Of a DNA stretch of 64,000 nucleotides, positions 55,386-64,000 are shown one piece after another. The position numbers and the translations under genes were made by a program. The stretch's first letter is position 1, and every line of letters begins with the position of its first letter. Source of the stretch: Chaetoderma sp. LZ-2023a (taxonomy: Eukaryota > Mollusca > Caudofoveata > Chaetodermatida > Chaetodermatidae); NCBI GenBank assembly GCA_034401795.1, contig JAVVLW010001381.1, positions 1-64,000 of the forward strand, written 5' to 3'. The notes under the pieces are model-generated. The model was not told where the DNA came from. It saw only the letters and a list, made by a program, of their open reading frames with translations, and made no database searches.

Positions 55386-55523
55386 TTGATACAAGCTGCC
55401 CTGCGATGATTTCTCTTTTCCTTCCATGAAGTCAGCGACTAGAACTCCAACAAAGCACTCAAAATGAAATTTAAACTTAAATTGAGCCAACAAAAAATGT
55501 GACCGCAAACTCGAGCAAAATAG

Positions 55524-55684
55524 ACGAATCTGACAGTAGTTGGGAATTGACTCGGTACCTGGAGGCTAATGGTGATTCCCGGACACAGTATGGGCAGGAC
55601 CATGGAGAGTGCAGAGTTTTAATTGTTTATTTTGAGCTAGACTAGATAATAGACATTATCATAATAGTACATCTGGTAAATATT
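55524..55684. repeat. DIRS-B inverted terminal repeat (high-coordinate end)
   Basis: Reverse complement of 48247-48405, ending GGTAAATATT at 55675-55684. The outer extension AGTCGAAGTAGAAG runs to about 55699. Confidence 0.88.
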
Positions 55685-55973
55685 AGTCGAAGTAGAAGTC
55701 ATGCTAACAATGCATGACAACCATGCTATTTGCTTTATAAAAGGTGTTTCTTTTCACTGGCTTGCCATGTCAAAGATGCTTAGAGTGAGATTAACATGTC
55801 TTTACTGCATTGTGTCATCTATGAATTACTACATAGCTCATAACTATCAAGAGTTATCCCTCTCTGGCTCAAATCATTTCCTCTGCGCAGATGGAATATT
55901 TAGGCTCTGGAATGCAAGATGGTAGGACACTCCCTTCATATTGCGACTGGTGCAATCTAGTTTGTACCGCTAC

Positions 55974-57834
55974 TAGGGCTGTGGTTCGTGAAGATTTTCG
56001 CGAACCGAACTGGTTCGCGATACGCATGTCTGGTTCACGACCCGGTTCACGAACAATTCAAAATCTGAACTGATGAAATAGAATCAGAAATATTGTGAAA
56101 CACAAAATCATTTTCAAATTCCAAGTGGCTTTAGTGACAAAATACACAACAAATGCTTAGTATATAACAGCAAGGCAAGTTCTATACACTCAAATAAGTT
56201 TCATTGCATGGTTAGTTGGTTACTTCTTGCCGTTTTATAGACAACACTAGTTAAATAAATCGATACAGGGAACCAGGCTAGTACGGGAACCTCATCTAGA
56301 CAACACAGATATCGAGATCTGATAGATCTTGAGTTTAAACAGCTAAAATAAGATAGTGCATTGGCTTGGTTGGCAAAACCGTTCGCCACACATGCTTAGA
56401 ATTCCAATCCAAAGAGCAGGGTTCGATCCCAAGTTCAGACATGTGACCAAGGTGTAAAAACCCGTGTCCTTCCATAGTCATTCAAATGACACATCCTTCG
56501 GAGGGGACGTAAAGCCATCGGTCTTGTCTTGTGTGGTGCCTGTACCGTGGGGGATGTAAAAGAACTCACTCCGAGTGTCAGGCCCTGTATCGGGAGCTCA
56601 GTTGTGAATACGCTCTGATAGTGTAAATAGTAGATGTCGGATGTCAGCCCTGTCATCAGTGTGTCAAAGATGCTATAACTGAAGCCTGTAAGACGCCTAT
56701 CTAAAAAGGCAGGTGGTGCAGATGTATGCAGACTGGACATCACTGTGCAGCCTGCTCTAAAATCAACCTACGTCACAGCTCTAAGCAACACTGTCAGTGG
56801 CTCCCTGGTTCACTATCTAGACTGTGTAAATACATTACAAATAAATGTAGAAACACCCGAAGGGGTGCGGATATGTGACCAGGAACCTCACTGAGCAGTG
56901 ACGCTGTCAGTCTGGGCGGTGCTCCTAATACAGGAGTGACTTCCGAAATACAATACAATAAAATAGTTTTGCTGAATACAAATTCTTGGCTACCTTGAAC
57001 TGGATTTTGTATCAAGATATTACTAGATACTTAGAATGCATAACATTCTACAAAAAAAAATACCCATATAAACGCAGTTGGCCAAGAAAACTGTTCTAAA
57101 CAGCAGTTTTTACTGATAAGTCATTTAGCGCGATCTATACTGTAATTGTATATCTATATCTAGCGTTTTACGACACTGACCAATTTGCAGCAGTAGCAAC
57201 TGCGCGCTGAACATCCTTGATTTTAATCAGAGACTGTGCATCGGATTTTGATTGGATATACTGACCGGTTTTCATTATAATAGCCAATGAAAACGTAATG
57301 GACGAATGATTAGAAGAAGAATTTGAACACTGTAACATTTCTCGGAAATCATGACCGATTTTGCAAATAACAAAGAAAATCTGTCGCATTCACCTTTTCT
57401 TTGACGGAGCATGCATGCCGCGTAGACCTTATAAGCCTGTAATATGTTGAGATGGTGTAATACACATAATAACAACATTTTCTTCGCATGTAATGTCGTA
57501 TTTGCTGGTAAATTAAACCATTTAAGCGAGGAAGGTATGTGTTACTCTAGGATGATTACACTATCATGGGTGTGGGTTGAACTTACTCGGAAAATAGTGT
57601 CATAAATCTGAATTAAGGTTTATCATTCAAAACTTGTATACAGCTAGAATACGTGCTTATTAAAACGTTTTCGTCATATTTCCGTATATTTGCCTTAGAG
57701 ATGGCAAATACATGCGGGAAAAAAATTAATGTATGGTTCACGAACCACAAGATTCATCAAATAAATGTTCGAATATAATTTGTCTTCCCAGAGTTCGCGA
57801 TTGTTCGATGGTTTGAATGTTCGCCCCAGCCCTA
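55974..57834. mobile_element. Non-autonomous hAT-type DNA transposon
   Basis: Terminal TAGGGCTG (55974-55981) and CAGCCCTA (57827-57834) are the typical hAT ends. They are flanked by an 8-bp duplication ACCGCTAC (55966-55973) / ACCGCTGC (57835-57842), 7 of 8 identical, the length expected for hAT. GGTTCG/CGAACC-rich subterminal sequence is present at both ends. No transposase frame is present. It carries a SINE inside. Confidence 0.83.
56360..56640 (+). mobile_element. tRNA-derived SINE nested in the hAT element
   Basis: An A-box-like TGGCTTGGTTGG (56362-56373) and a clear B box GGTTCGATCCC (56420-56430) are spaced as in a tRNA promoter. They are followed by a body with GGAGGGGACGTAAAGCC (about 56500) and GATGTAAAAGAACTCACTC (about 56552), which resembles a conserved SINE central domain. 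It cannot fold as a tRNA, so it is not a tRNA gene. The 3' end is uncertain. Confidence 0.6.
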
Positions 57835-57842
57835 ACCGCTGC

Positions 57843-58597
57843 ACACAGCAGAGTGCAAAAGCTGATTCCAGTTTAGGTAAACTGGCTGCACCATTTACAA
57901 TCATATAAATGATGTCTAGATGCCAGTCAAAAAATGATTACAATTAATTTCATGATCTTTACTGGTAATAGTAGTTTTTATTATTATATTAAGAAATTTA
58001 GCAATCAACAAATCTGACAGTTTCATCAGTTTCTTTGGACTACTCTGGAGTCACAGCGCAAGGATGAAATAAGTGTGCAGGTTGCAGGGCAACAGAAAAA
58101 TAAGTAAAATATGCATGAAAATTCAAGTACTGGTGCACGTGATTGCGCTTGCAGTTTGTGTGTATTACAGCACAACTATAGCCAGTTACAGGGCTTTTAC
58201 GCAATTATTCCAAGATGACATAGAACCAATGATTCAGATTTGCTGACAGTGGGCTGCAGTGTACAAGATCGTAGTGACACATCTAGGGCATTATGCACAG
58301 ACGTATCTTTCTCCTCAGATTAGAAAGAAATGATAATAAATAAATAAATAGTAGGCTTGAAATACATAGTGACTGAAAGTTAGATCAATAAGTCATAGGC
58401 AGGTCTGATAATATGTAATGATGACCACACATGTTTTGAAATTATTGATTTGATGATCAACATGACACAATTCCTATTGCATTGTGATCTATTCATAATG
58501 TATCTATCATACTGCTCTAAAGAAATAAAGTCAAAGATGGTTAACAATCAAGGAATATTACACACAAGACTAGTACACATTTATAAAATATATGATA
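57843..58597. other. No feature recognised (intronic)
   Basis: AT-rich sequence between the hAT element and the helicase exon. Confidence 0.4.
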
Positions 58598-58603
58598 ACT
58601 AAC

Positions 58604-58836
58604 TTTTCCTTTTTTGAACTTCATCAGTAACCGAGCATCTCTCATCAACTCTTCCACCTCATCTTCTGTCATGGCTGAAGATTTACGCTTATGTCCTGCA
58701 GGTTTATGTAGCTTCTGTTCAGCAGGTTTATGTAGCTTCTGTTCAGCAGGTTTATGGAGACTCTGAATTTCCCGCTTTGCTGCTTTCTCTTGCCGAGCCT
58801 TCTTTTTTTCTATCTGAGCTTTCTGTTTGGACCATG
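58604..58836 (-). CDS. DDX55: DDX55-like RNA helicase, penultimate coding exon
   Basis: Minus strand. The acceptor AAATAG (plus 58837-58842) precedes 233 nt in one frame: two bases completing a split codon, then WSKQKAQIEKKKARQEKAAK, a 2.5-fold LHKPAEQK repeat (24-bp units), RKSSAMTEDEVEELMRDAR and LLMKFKKGK. Then comes donor GTTAGT (plus 58598-58603). The basic WSKQK block, the acidic DEVEELMRD and the LLxKxKKGK end match, in order, the C-terminal extension of DDX55 as I know it (AWSKQK ... LLKKLKKGK). This extension follows the helicase core and is the part that distinguishes the Spb4/DDX55 group. It joins in phase to the exon at 45573-45644. Upstream exons are not in the window or not recognised. 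Confidence 0.75.
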
Positions 58837-58944
58837 CTATTTGCTTTATATAAAAAGAAATTCATGTTTATACAGTATTTTTAAGAAATAGCATATATGC
58901 AATATATTAACTATTCTTGTGTCAACTTAGAGGTCATTAGTCAC

Positions 58945-59145
58945 ACCAGGCAAAAACAGATCGACAGTGGCATTGCGGAATGTCCATTTGCAGGTCAAGA
59001 CTATTTTTGAAAACTTACCTCTAGAAAGACCGGCTCAATAATAAACCAGTCATTCCAGTAGTCAATTTTCAAAAATAGTCTTCTCTTGGTCTGCAAATGG
59101 ATACTGTCTAAGGAAAAATTAGTTTTTTTATTATGCCTGCTGTCA
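58945..59145. repeat. Decayed palindromic MITE (TTAACC family)
   Basis: GGAATGTCCATTTGCAGGTC and, further on, the complementary TTGGTCTGCAAATGGATA, with a centre AGACCGGCTCAATAATAAAC...CAGTCATTCC. This matches the arms and centre of 42522-42758, but its ends are eroded. Confidence 0.6.
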
Positions 59146-59204
59146 TCAAAGGACATATCAATTAAATTAGCATGACAACAGAAAGCTATTTTTGTAAATA
59201 AGAG

Positions 59205-60813
59205 GGTCTGTATCGCTCACCTGGAACAGGCATTTCAACAAGAAAGGCCATTGCATATAAGTAGAACTTTATGGTTTGGGCCAGAATTGCCACAAGAATA
59301 AGGCTGTCCTGCCAAATTTGGGTAAAATTGGTCCATTAGTTCGAAAAGACGTTGCTTTACACTGGGAGTATTTAGCGGCAAAGAAATCCAAGATGGCTGC
59401 CAACTCCGAATCCAACTGTTTCGAAAGTGGCAAATTTCAAATTTGCATATTAAAAAAAATAAAGAAAACCAATTTCGGCTTCAAGATCCATCAAATAAAA
59501 AATTTGTCATGTATTTTTCTTACATACCACCTTCCCTTGAACAAACTTGGTTCATCTGTTGATCCAAGATGTCCGGCAAAACATTTATCCGACAAATTTG
59601 AAATCAGCATACCCTAAAACTATAAAAACAATTTCGGCCTCAAAATCCATCAAAAAAAAAATCAAACATAGCCGCCAAACATGCTGCATTGATTGGTCCA
59701 TGGCGGACATGTTTTTTTAGGTATCAACTTGCCTTGAACAAACATTAATGGCCCTTGGTACCTAATAATATCTCACAAATTTCAGCCCAAAATGTTTAAT
59801 GGTTCTAGAGTAGTTTTCGCAAACTAGGTCATATAAGATGGCCACCAAAGCATTTGGTTAATCAAGTTCCCTTTAACAAACTTGGTTCAGCTGTTGCCTG
59901 AGATGACCTTGCATAGTTTTGAATCGATCCCCCAAGCAGTTTCGGAGATTTTTAAAGATATTTCTGAGTTGGCCAAAATACAAGATGGCTGGAGGGAAAA
60001 TTCCCTGATCCGCATAGTTTTGAATCGATCCCCCAAGCAGCTTCGGAGATTTTTAAAGATATTTCTGAGTTGGCCAAAATCCAAGATGGCTGGAGGGAAA
60101 ATTCCCTGATCCGCTTCATATTTACAATGGATCTTTATGCCCTAAGGATACTTCCTGCCAAATATAATTGAAATCAGCAGTTATCGAGAAGATATTTTTA
60201 ATTTCATATTGCTTTAGTATGCGAGTTTTGGTGGGAAAATGATCCAAGATGGCCGCCAAACTGTTTATCTGATAATCTCAAAATTGGCAAATTTGAAATC
60301 AGCGCACCCAAAAACCTATATAAAACCAATGCTGGTTTCAAAATCCATCAAATAAAAAAAATTAAAAATGACCACTAAACATGCTACATTTTGATTGGTC
60401 AATGGTGGCCATATTTTTTGACATATCAACTTCCCATGCACAAACTTTAATGGCCCTTAGTAATCATATCTTCCTCCAAATTTGGCCAATCAAGTTCCTT
60501 TGGACAAACTTGGTTTAGCTGTTGCCCTAGATAATCTTTTATGAGTCTTCAATCTATACCCCAAGAGGTTTTGGAAATTTTTAAAGACGTTTCTAAAAGT
60601 TGGCCAAGATCTGGCCACCAGACAAATTGGCTGATTGGCTTCGTCTGAACAAACTTGGATGTCTATGCCGTAAGGATGCTTCCTGCCAAATATACTGTCT
60701 CGAAATCGACCTAGTGGTTCTTGAGAAGTTGTTTAAAAGAAAAGTTGACAGATGATGGGTGGTCACCATGGCATAAGCTCACTTGGTCTTTCAGACCAGG
60801 TGAGCTACTAATG
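59205..60813 (+). mobile_element. GCTCACCTGG-family repeat element, copy 3, with 3' terminus
   Basis: Starts AGGGTCTGTATCGCTCACCTGG-like sequence near 59205 and ends GCATAAGCTCACTTGGTC then TTTCAGACCAGGTGAGCTAC (60774-60813). The 3' terminus therefore contains the complement of the 5' GCTCACCTGG, giving short inverted ends. It includes a 101-bp direct duplication (59911-60112). The body is non-coding with AAGATGGC boxes. Confidence 0.75.
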
Positions 60814-60929
60814 CAGTGCTAAATTGACAACTAGATGGACTTGTAGTTTTTCTGCATATCACACATCATGCGTGATAGTGTCACAAAATAAGTATTTCTT
60901 AATAGTATACACCCCATGATAAATCAAAT

Positions 60930-61605
60930 GTCTATTAAAAACTAACATTAATCTAATTCTTGAGAAGGAGACAAATCACACAGAAATAAACTAAATTCAA
61001 ACCATGGATTTAAAATCATTAAATTCATTTTGCTGCTGACTGAATACAATGATATTATAACAAATTTGTAAAGTTTCATTGGGATCAGATAAGCCCTTGA
61101 TTAATTAAAAGACCATTGAAAAACTTTAACGTTCTTCTAATTGTGTGGCTAAGCAAGATTATAAATCACACAAAAATAAACTGAGCCCAAACCTGGTAAA
61201 AACAAGGAGAAAATTAGAAAATCTTATTTATTGTCATGTAGACTAAATGCACTGATGGCATAAAACAAAACTGCAAAGTTTTAATGTGATTGGATAAGTC
61301 CTTCAGTGATTAAATGTCAACTGAAAAACTTTAAATCTTTTCTAATTCTTGGCTTAAACAGGATATATATCACACAAAAAAATCCAAACTCTAAATCCCG
61401 GAGAACTGGGAGACGTATGGAAAAAAATTCTAAATCACAATCACTATGATAGGGACTGTATGCAATGATAGCATAGGACTAATGTGTAAAGTTTTCTTGA
61501 CATCGGATAAGCCCTTAATGAATTACATGTCCATTGAAAAACTAACATTTACGCTATTCTTGTCGGATGCAGGACGCGAACGTTCAAGCCATGTGAGCTA
61601 ATAAT
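60930..61605. repeat. ~200-bp tandem repeat, three units
   Basis: The segment CTAATTCTTG...AAATCACACA-AAATAAACT...CAAACC begins near 60943, 61127 and 61330, and GTAAAGTTT...GATAAGCCCTT recurs between. The array ends GGATGCAGGACGCGAACGTT near 61570. Confidence 0.7.
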
Positions 61606-61869
61606 GATTAAGTGACGAAAGTGTAGACTGTTACCTGTACTCACTCATTTTGACATAGAAAATAGTACTGCTAGGGGTTATTCTTGGCAGATTGGTTCCA
61701 AGTGTTGTCAACAAAACAGTATACAGTGACTGTGCAAAGATCTGGCATCGTTGGCAGATGTTATACACTATGGTTATACATCGATGCTCATGAGCAAATA
61801 ATTTATTATAAATATCAACGTTTTATTTAAATAAAGTACTTTAATAAAATTTAAATGCTATGTCACCAC

Positions 61870-62350
61870 GCCTGTATCTATCCCAATGACAAAGTGAGTC
61901 TCAATGATTCAGTCCTCTCCGGGTAGGTGGCACACATGAGGCCAATCTAGGGGAATGGCATTGTTGTCAGTCTTCTGAAGCTGCAATAGCTGTCTGTCAT
62001 TTCATGTTTCTTTAGATCGTTCTCTACAGTTGTTCTTCAGGTTTCCTTTAGCTGTCCCTCGATTGCATTTTCCCTGGGACGGGTCCATCAACTTGGGGGA
62101 TACTCTGGAAAGTACAGAGGGCGCCGTTCTGCAAACATGTCGTAGCCACCTCTAGTGCCTTGAACTGACGAGTGACGCAATTACTGGGATTTTCGACATT
62201 GTTCTAAGCACTTCATTTGGGCAAAACATTTTCCTAATTCTGAGAAGGCTGCTTGTATAGGTTTTCAGTTTCATCTCAATGGTAGACATGTTTTCCAGCA
62301 TTCAGTACCATACAAAATGGCACCGAGAACATTGCGTTTGAAAATTCTGA
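61870..62350 (-). pseudogene. Decayed LINE C-terminal fragment, antisense
   Basis: On the minus strand from 62350: RIFKRNVLGAILYGTECWKT (about 62345-62286), then stop-broken sequence with KPREKCNRGTAKGNLKNNC-like and RQLLQLQKTDNNAIPLDWPH (about 61990-61930). The order (ILYG-EtWk, then basic RG-rGtak, then a final D--W) is that of a LINE post-RT tail, heavily mutated. Confidence 0.5.
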
Positions 62351-62734
62351 CAAAACACATTAACCCACTATCTAATACATTAGCCATGCCAAATTTTTTA
62401 GCATGTCTCTGAGCTCATATCCAAGGGTAAAAAATTTTATGTAAATACTAAAAACATATCTTCTGATTAAACGAAATCATGGATTTCTTTTTTCACAAGA
62501 GAGTAGTTATACTTACCTCCCTAACACTATGACATTTCCTAAATATCGACCTTCACTCAATAACCCGATTTAAAAAGAAAGGTGCCCTTGCTGGGCAGGT
62601 AGACAGGTGAGTCTGCCGGATGCCGGCCCCAACCTAGCGCATGCCCAGACTGACACTGCCTCAGCTTGACTATTAGCCGACACATGCAACTTACAAGCCT
62701 GAAGATCGAGCCTCTGTGGGGCGGAGGCCGGGTC

Positions 62735-62832
62735 CGTGTTAGGGAGGTAGGTATACCTACTGTCTCGTGAAAAAAGAAATCCGTGATTTCGTTTATTTCA
62801 CTTCAAGAGATATACTTACCTCCCTAACACTC
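62735..62832. repeat. DIRS-C internal complementary region
   Basis: GTGTTAGGGAGGTAGGTATA, then the complement of the low-end extension (GTGAAAAAAGAAATCCGTGA), a junction TTTCGTTTATTTCACTTC, and ATACTTACC (62812-62820) TCCCTAACAC. The first half pairs with the terminus at 62470-62530. Confidence 0.82.
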
Positions 62833-63379
62833 AATGATATTGCCAGAATTCGTCAGAGAATTCGGCGGGAGGGAGGCGAGGTCAAAAGACCAGCTCATCC
62901 CTGGCACGTTTTTGCGCATGACGCATTAACATCTGAAATTGTGTGACACACACAATCAAGTAATGATTTGAACATCGGATAACACAACCAATGGTGAGAG
63001 TAATGACTGTAGGTCAAATGCGCTCCCCCCTCCCCTCATTTTGGGAAAGGAGAGGCTATGACCTGAATGCCCCATACGCTCTCTAAGTACTGGTGCTAAG
63101 TACTACAGGACACGAGACGAAAGGCTTCATTTCCGCATAGTCTCAGTAAATGAACCATATAATACACAGGTACCAATACCTTTTCATTAAAAAATGGCAA
63201 TACATCGTGATAATAAATTATGTAACAACAAAACGCAGTACTGACCTTATGCATGTAAGCTGTATCCATTCAGTCCACTTCAGTGAAGGAAAAATGATAC
63301 AAGATTATGCGGTTGTTTCCACAATTAAAATGTGCTGTCTGAAGAAAGCAAGTGCAACTTATCTACAATATATACACCT

Positions 63380-64000
63380 GATCATCTTTTGAAAATTGAT
63401 ACGGCAAGAGGATTAGCGGTGTCATGGAGGTAATACTGGTGTCACGGAGGTAATGGTCGGTAGAACTTGACTCACAGTGCCACTGAGCTACCGACATAAT
63501 GTCATCCACAGGCACCCCGTTAAACAGGGCGGTGGATGCCACTACACCATGGACACTGTGAACCTTGGCTAAGTCAACTTGTTTACTGGCTAAGTCAACT
63601 TGTTTACCAGTGGCAGATTTGTGGCAAAATTTAATACATTCCACAATCCACCTAGATATAGTCTTTTGAAGCACTGCCATGGGGTTCAATATAAGACAAC
63701 CATCACGAGGACGGGAGCATCCACCATTCCTGTGTACGTTGTTTGTACCTGTTTAATGTGCGGGCTGGACACCATGCTTTTGAATTAAGATCATACCTAG
63801 TCAAAGATGGTAAAATAATAGGTAGACCTGGATATTTCAAAGACTGGTTTTAGCCATGAAATTAATCCTTGGTAGAAGCCTAAGGCCTTCCCCTGTAACC
63901 ACATAACAGTCTGCCTCGGCGGATAAAGTGTGAATCTCGCTTCTCCGTCTTGTAGAGGCCGCAGCAATTTAAAAAACCAGCTTTAAGTGTCAACATTTTC
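63380..64000 (-). pseudogene. DIRS-C tyrosine recombinase, C-terminal part
   Basis: From the window edge the minus strand reads RRR-SxIHTLSAE-like and GEGLRP-P sequence, then KYPGLPIILPSLT and WCPARTLNRYK (with frame changes). The uninterrupted C-terminus (63689 to 63393) contains TISRWIVECIKFCHKSATGK, AKVHSVHGVVASTA, DIMSVAQWHCESSS and DHYLRDTS. The catalytic Tyr (HYLRD) and the QWH box are present, but the HxxR pair reads HSVH. A 21-bp in-frame duplication gives ASKQVDL twice (about 63555-63605). The protein continues beyond the window. Confidence 0.8.

Larger units (their letters stand above)
48211..55699 (-). mobile_element. DIRS-type retrotransposon DIRS-B, antisense in the helicase intron
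   Basis: Inverted terminal repeats lie at about 48247-48405 and 55524-55684, with the motifs AATACTTACC (48247) and GGTAAATATT (55675) at their outer edges. The internal complementary region is next to the low-coordinate ITR. Gene order on the minus strand is gag-like (55000-53500), RT/RNase H (53200-51290) and tyrosine recombinase (51230-50520). A GCTCACCTGG-family repeat (49033-50342) is inserted in its 3' non-coding part. It is a different family from DIRS-A: the recombinase and RT motifs match but the DNA does not align outside conserved codons. Confidence 0.87.
45645..58603 (-). other. DDX55: ~13-kb intron of the DDX55-like gene filled with mobile elements
   Basis: Donor GTTAGT on the minus strand (plus 58598-58603) and acceptor TTTTGTGTTGTAG (plus 45645-45657). 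Within it lie a foldback MITE, an antisense LINE fragment, the 7.5-kb DIRS-B with its own inserted repeat, and a hAT element with a nested SINE. Confidence 0.62.
62467..64000 (-). mobile_element. DIRS-type retrotransposon DIRS-C, 3' end, runs off the window
   Basis: The low-coordinate terminus begins near 62467. The ITR edge is ATACTTACC at 62509-62517, the internal complementary region is at 62735-62832, and the tyrosine recombinase continues past the right edge. Same 3'-end architecture as DIRS-A and DIRS-B with different sequence. The left ITR and the gag and RT genes would lie beyond 64000. Confidence 0.82.

Noticed and set aside
56360..56440. tRNA gene
   Set aside because: A- and B-box-like elements exist, but no cloverleaf pairing or anticodon arm is visible and SINE body sequence continues downstream.
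57168..57478. hAT transposase fragment in the minus-strand frames
   Set aside because: No recognisable transposase motif (zinc finger or dimerisation domain). Frames are short and overlapping.
61570..61620. Target-site evidence linking the 61-kb tandem repeat to the GCTCACCTGG family
   Set aside because: A CATGTGAGCTAATAATG end is suggestive, but one short match is not enough to define a relationship.

Overview
This is a stretch of animal genome dominated by layered mobile elements. I infer a marine invertebrate, most likely a mollusc and probably a bivalve. The grounds are three different DIRS-type tyrosine-recombinase retrotransposons, several LINE lineages, foldback MITEs and a repeat family beginning GGCCTGTATCGCTCACCTGG, together with spliced eukaryotic exons. 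The species is not determined. No bacterial genes, rRNA, tRNA genes or CRISPR arrays are visible.

Layout. 1-2350: tandem and foldback repeats. 2380-3105: antisense LINE ORF1. 3120-5500: degraded LTR-retrotransposon gag. 6090-6890: about 360-bp tandem repeat. 7860-12310: remnants of three LINEs. 12850-13692: higher-order satellite, into which a DIRS element (DIRS-A, 13693-20677, plus strand) is inserted. 18178-33894: two adjacent copies of a ~7.86-kb unit that carries the 3' part of DIRS-A, satellite, an old inverted LINE remnant and a young LINE with an essentially intact ORF2. 35130-38000: LINE fragment and repeats. 38500-45070: foldback MITEs and a 145-150-bp tandem repeat. 45573-58836: the last two coding exons of a minus-strand host gene that I read as the RNA helicase DDX55. 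They are separated by a ~13-kb intron holding an antisense LINE fragment, a second DIRS element (DIRS-B, about 48211-55699), and a non-autonomous hAT element with a SINE inside it. 58940-62350: more repeats and a LINE remnant. 62467-64000: the 3' end of a third DIRS element (DIRS-C), running off the window.

The most informative points are these. (1) DIRS-A can be reconstructed to its integration dinucleotide, because its internal complementary region still records the circle junction. (2) All three DIRS elements share ATACTYACC, or a close variant, at their ITR edges and internal complementary region, although the rest of their termini differ. (3) The tandem duplication created a chimeric LINE ORF2-DIRS RNase H reading frame. 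Its LINE portions look identical while the flanking portions differ at many sites. (4) The LINE's 11-bp target-site duplication survives only across the two outer edges of the duplicated block. (5) The two helicase exons are too short or too interrupted to stand out as long ORFs and were found by reading the minus strand for splice sites and a conserved C-terminal tail.

Boundaries of decayed repeats are by eye and approximate. Family names rest on motif recognition, not on searches.
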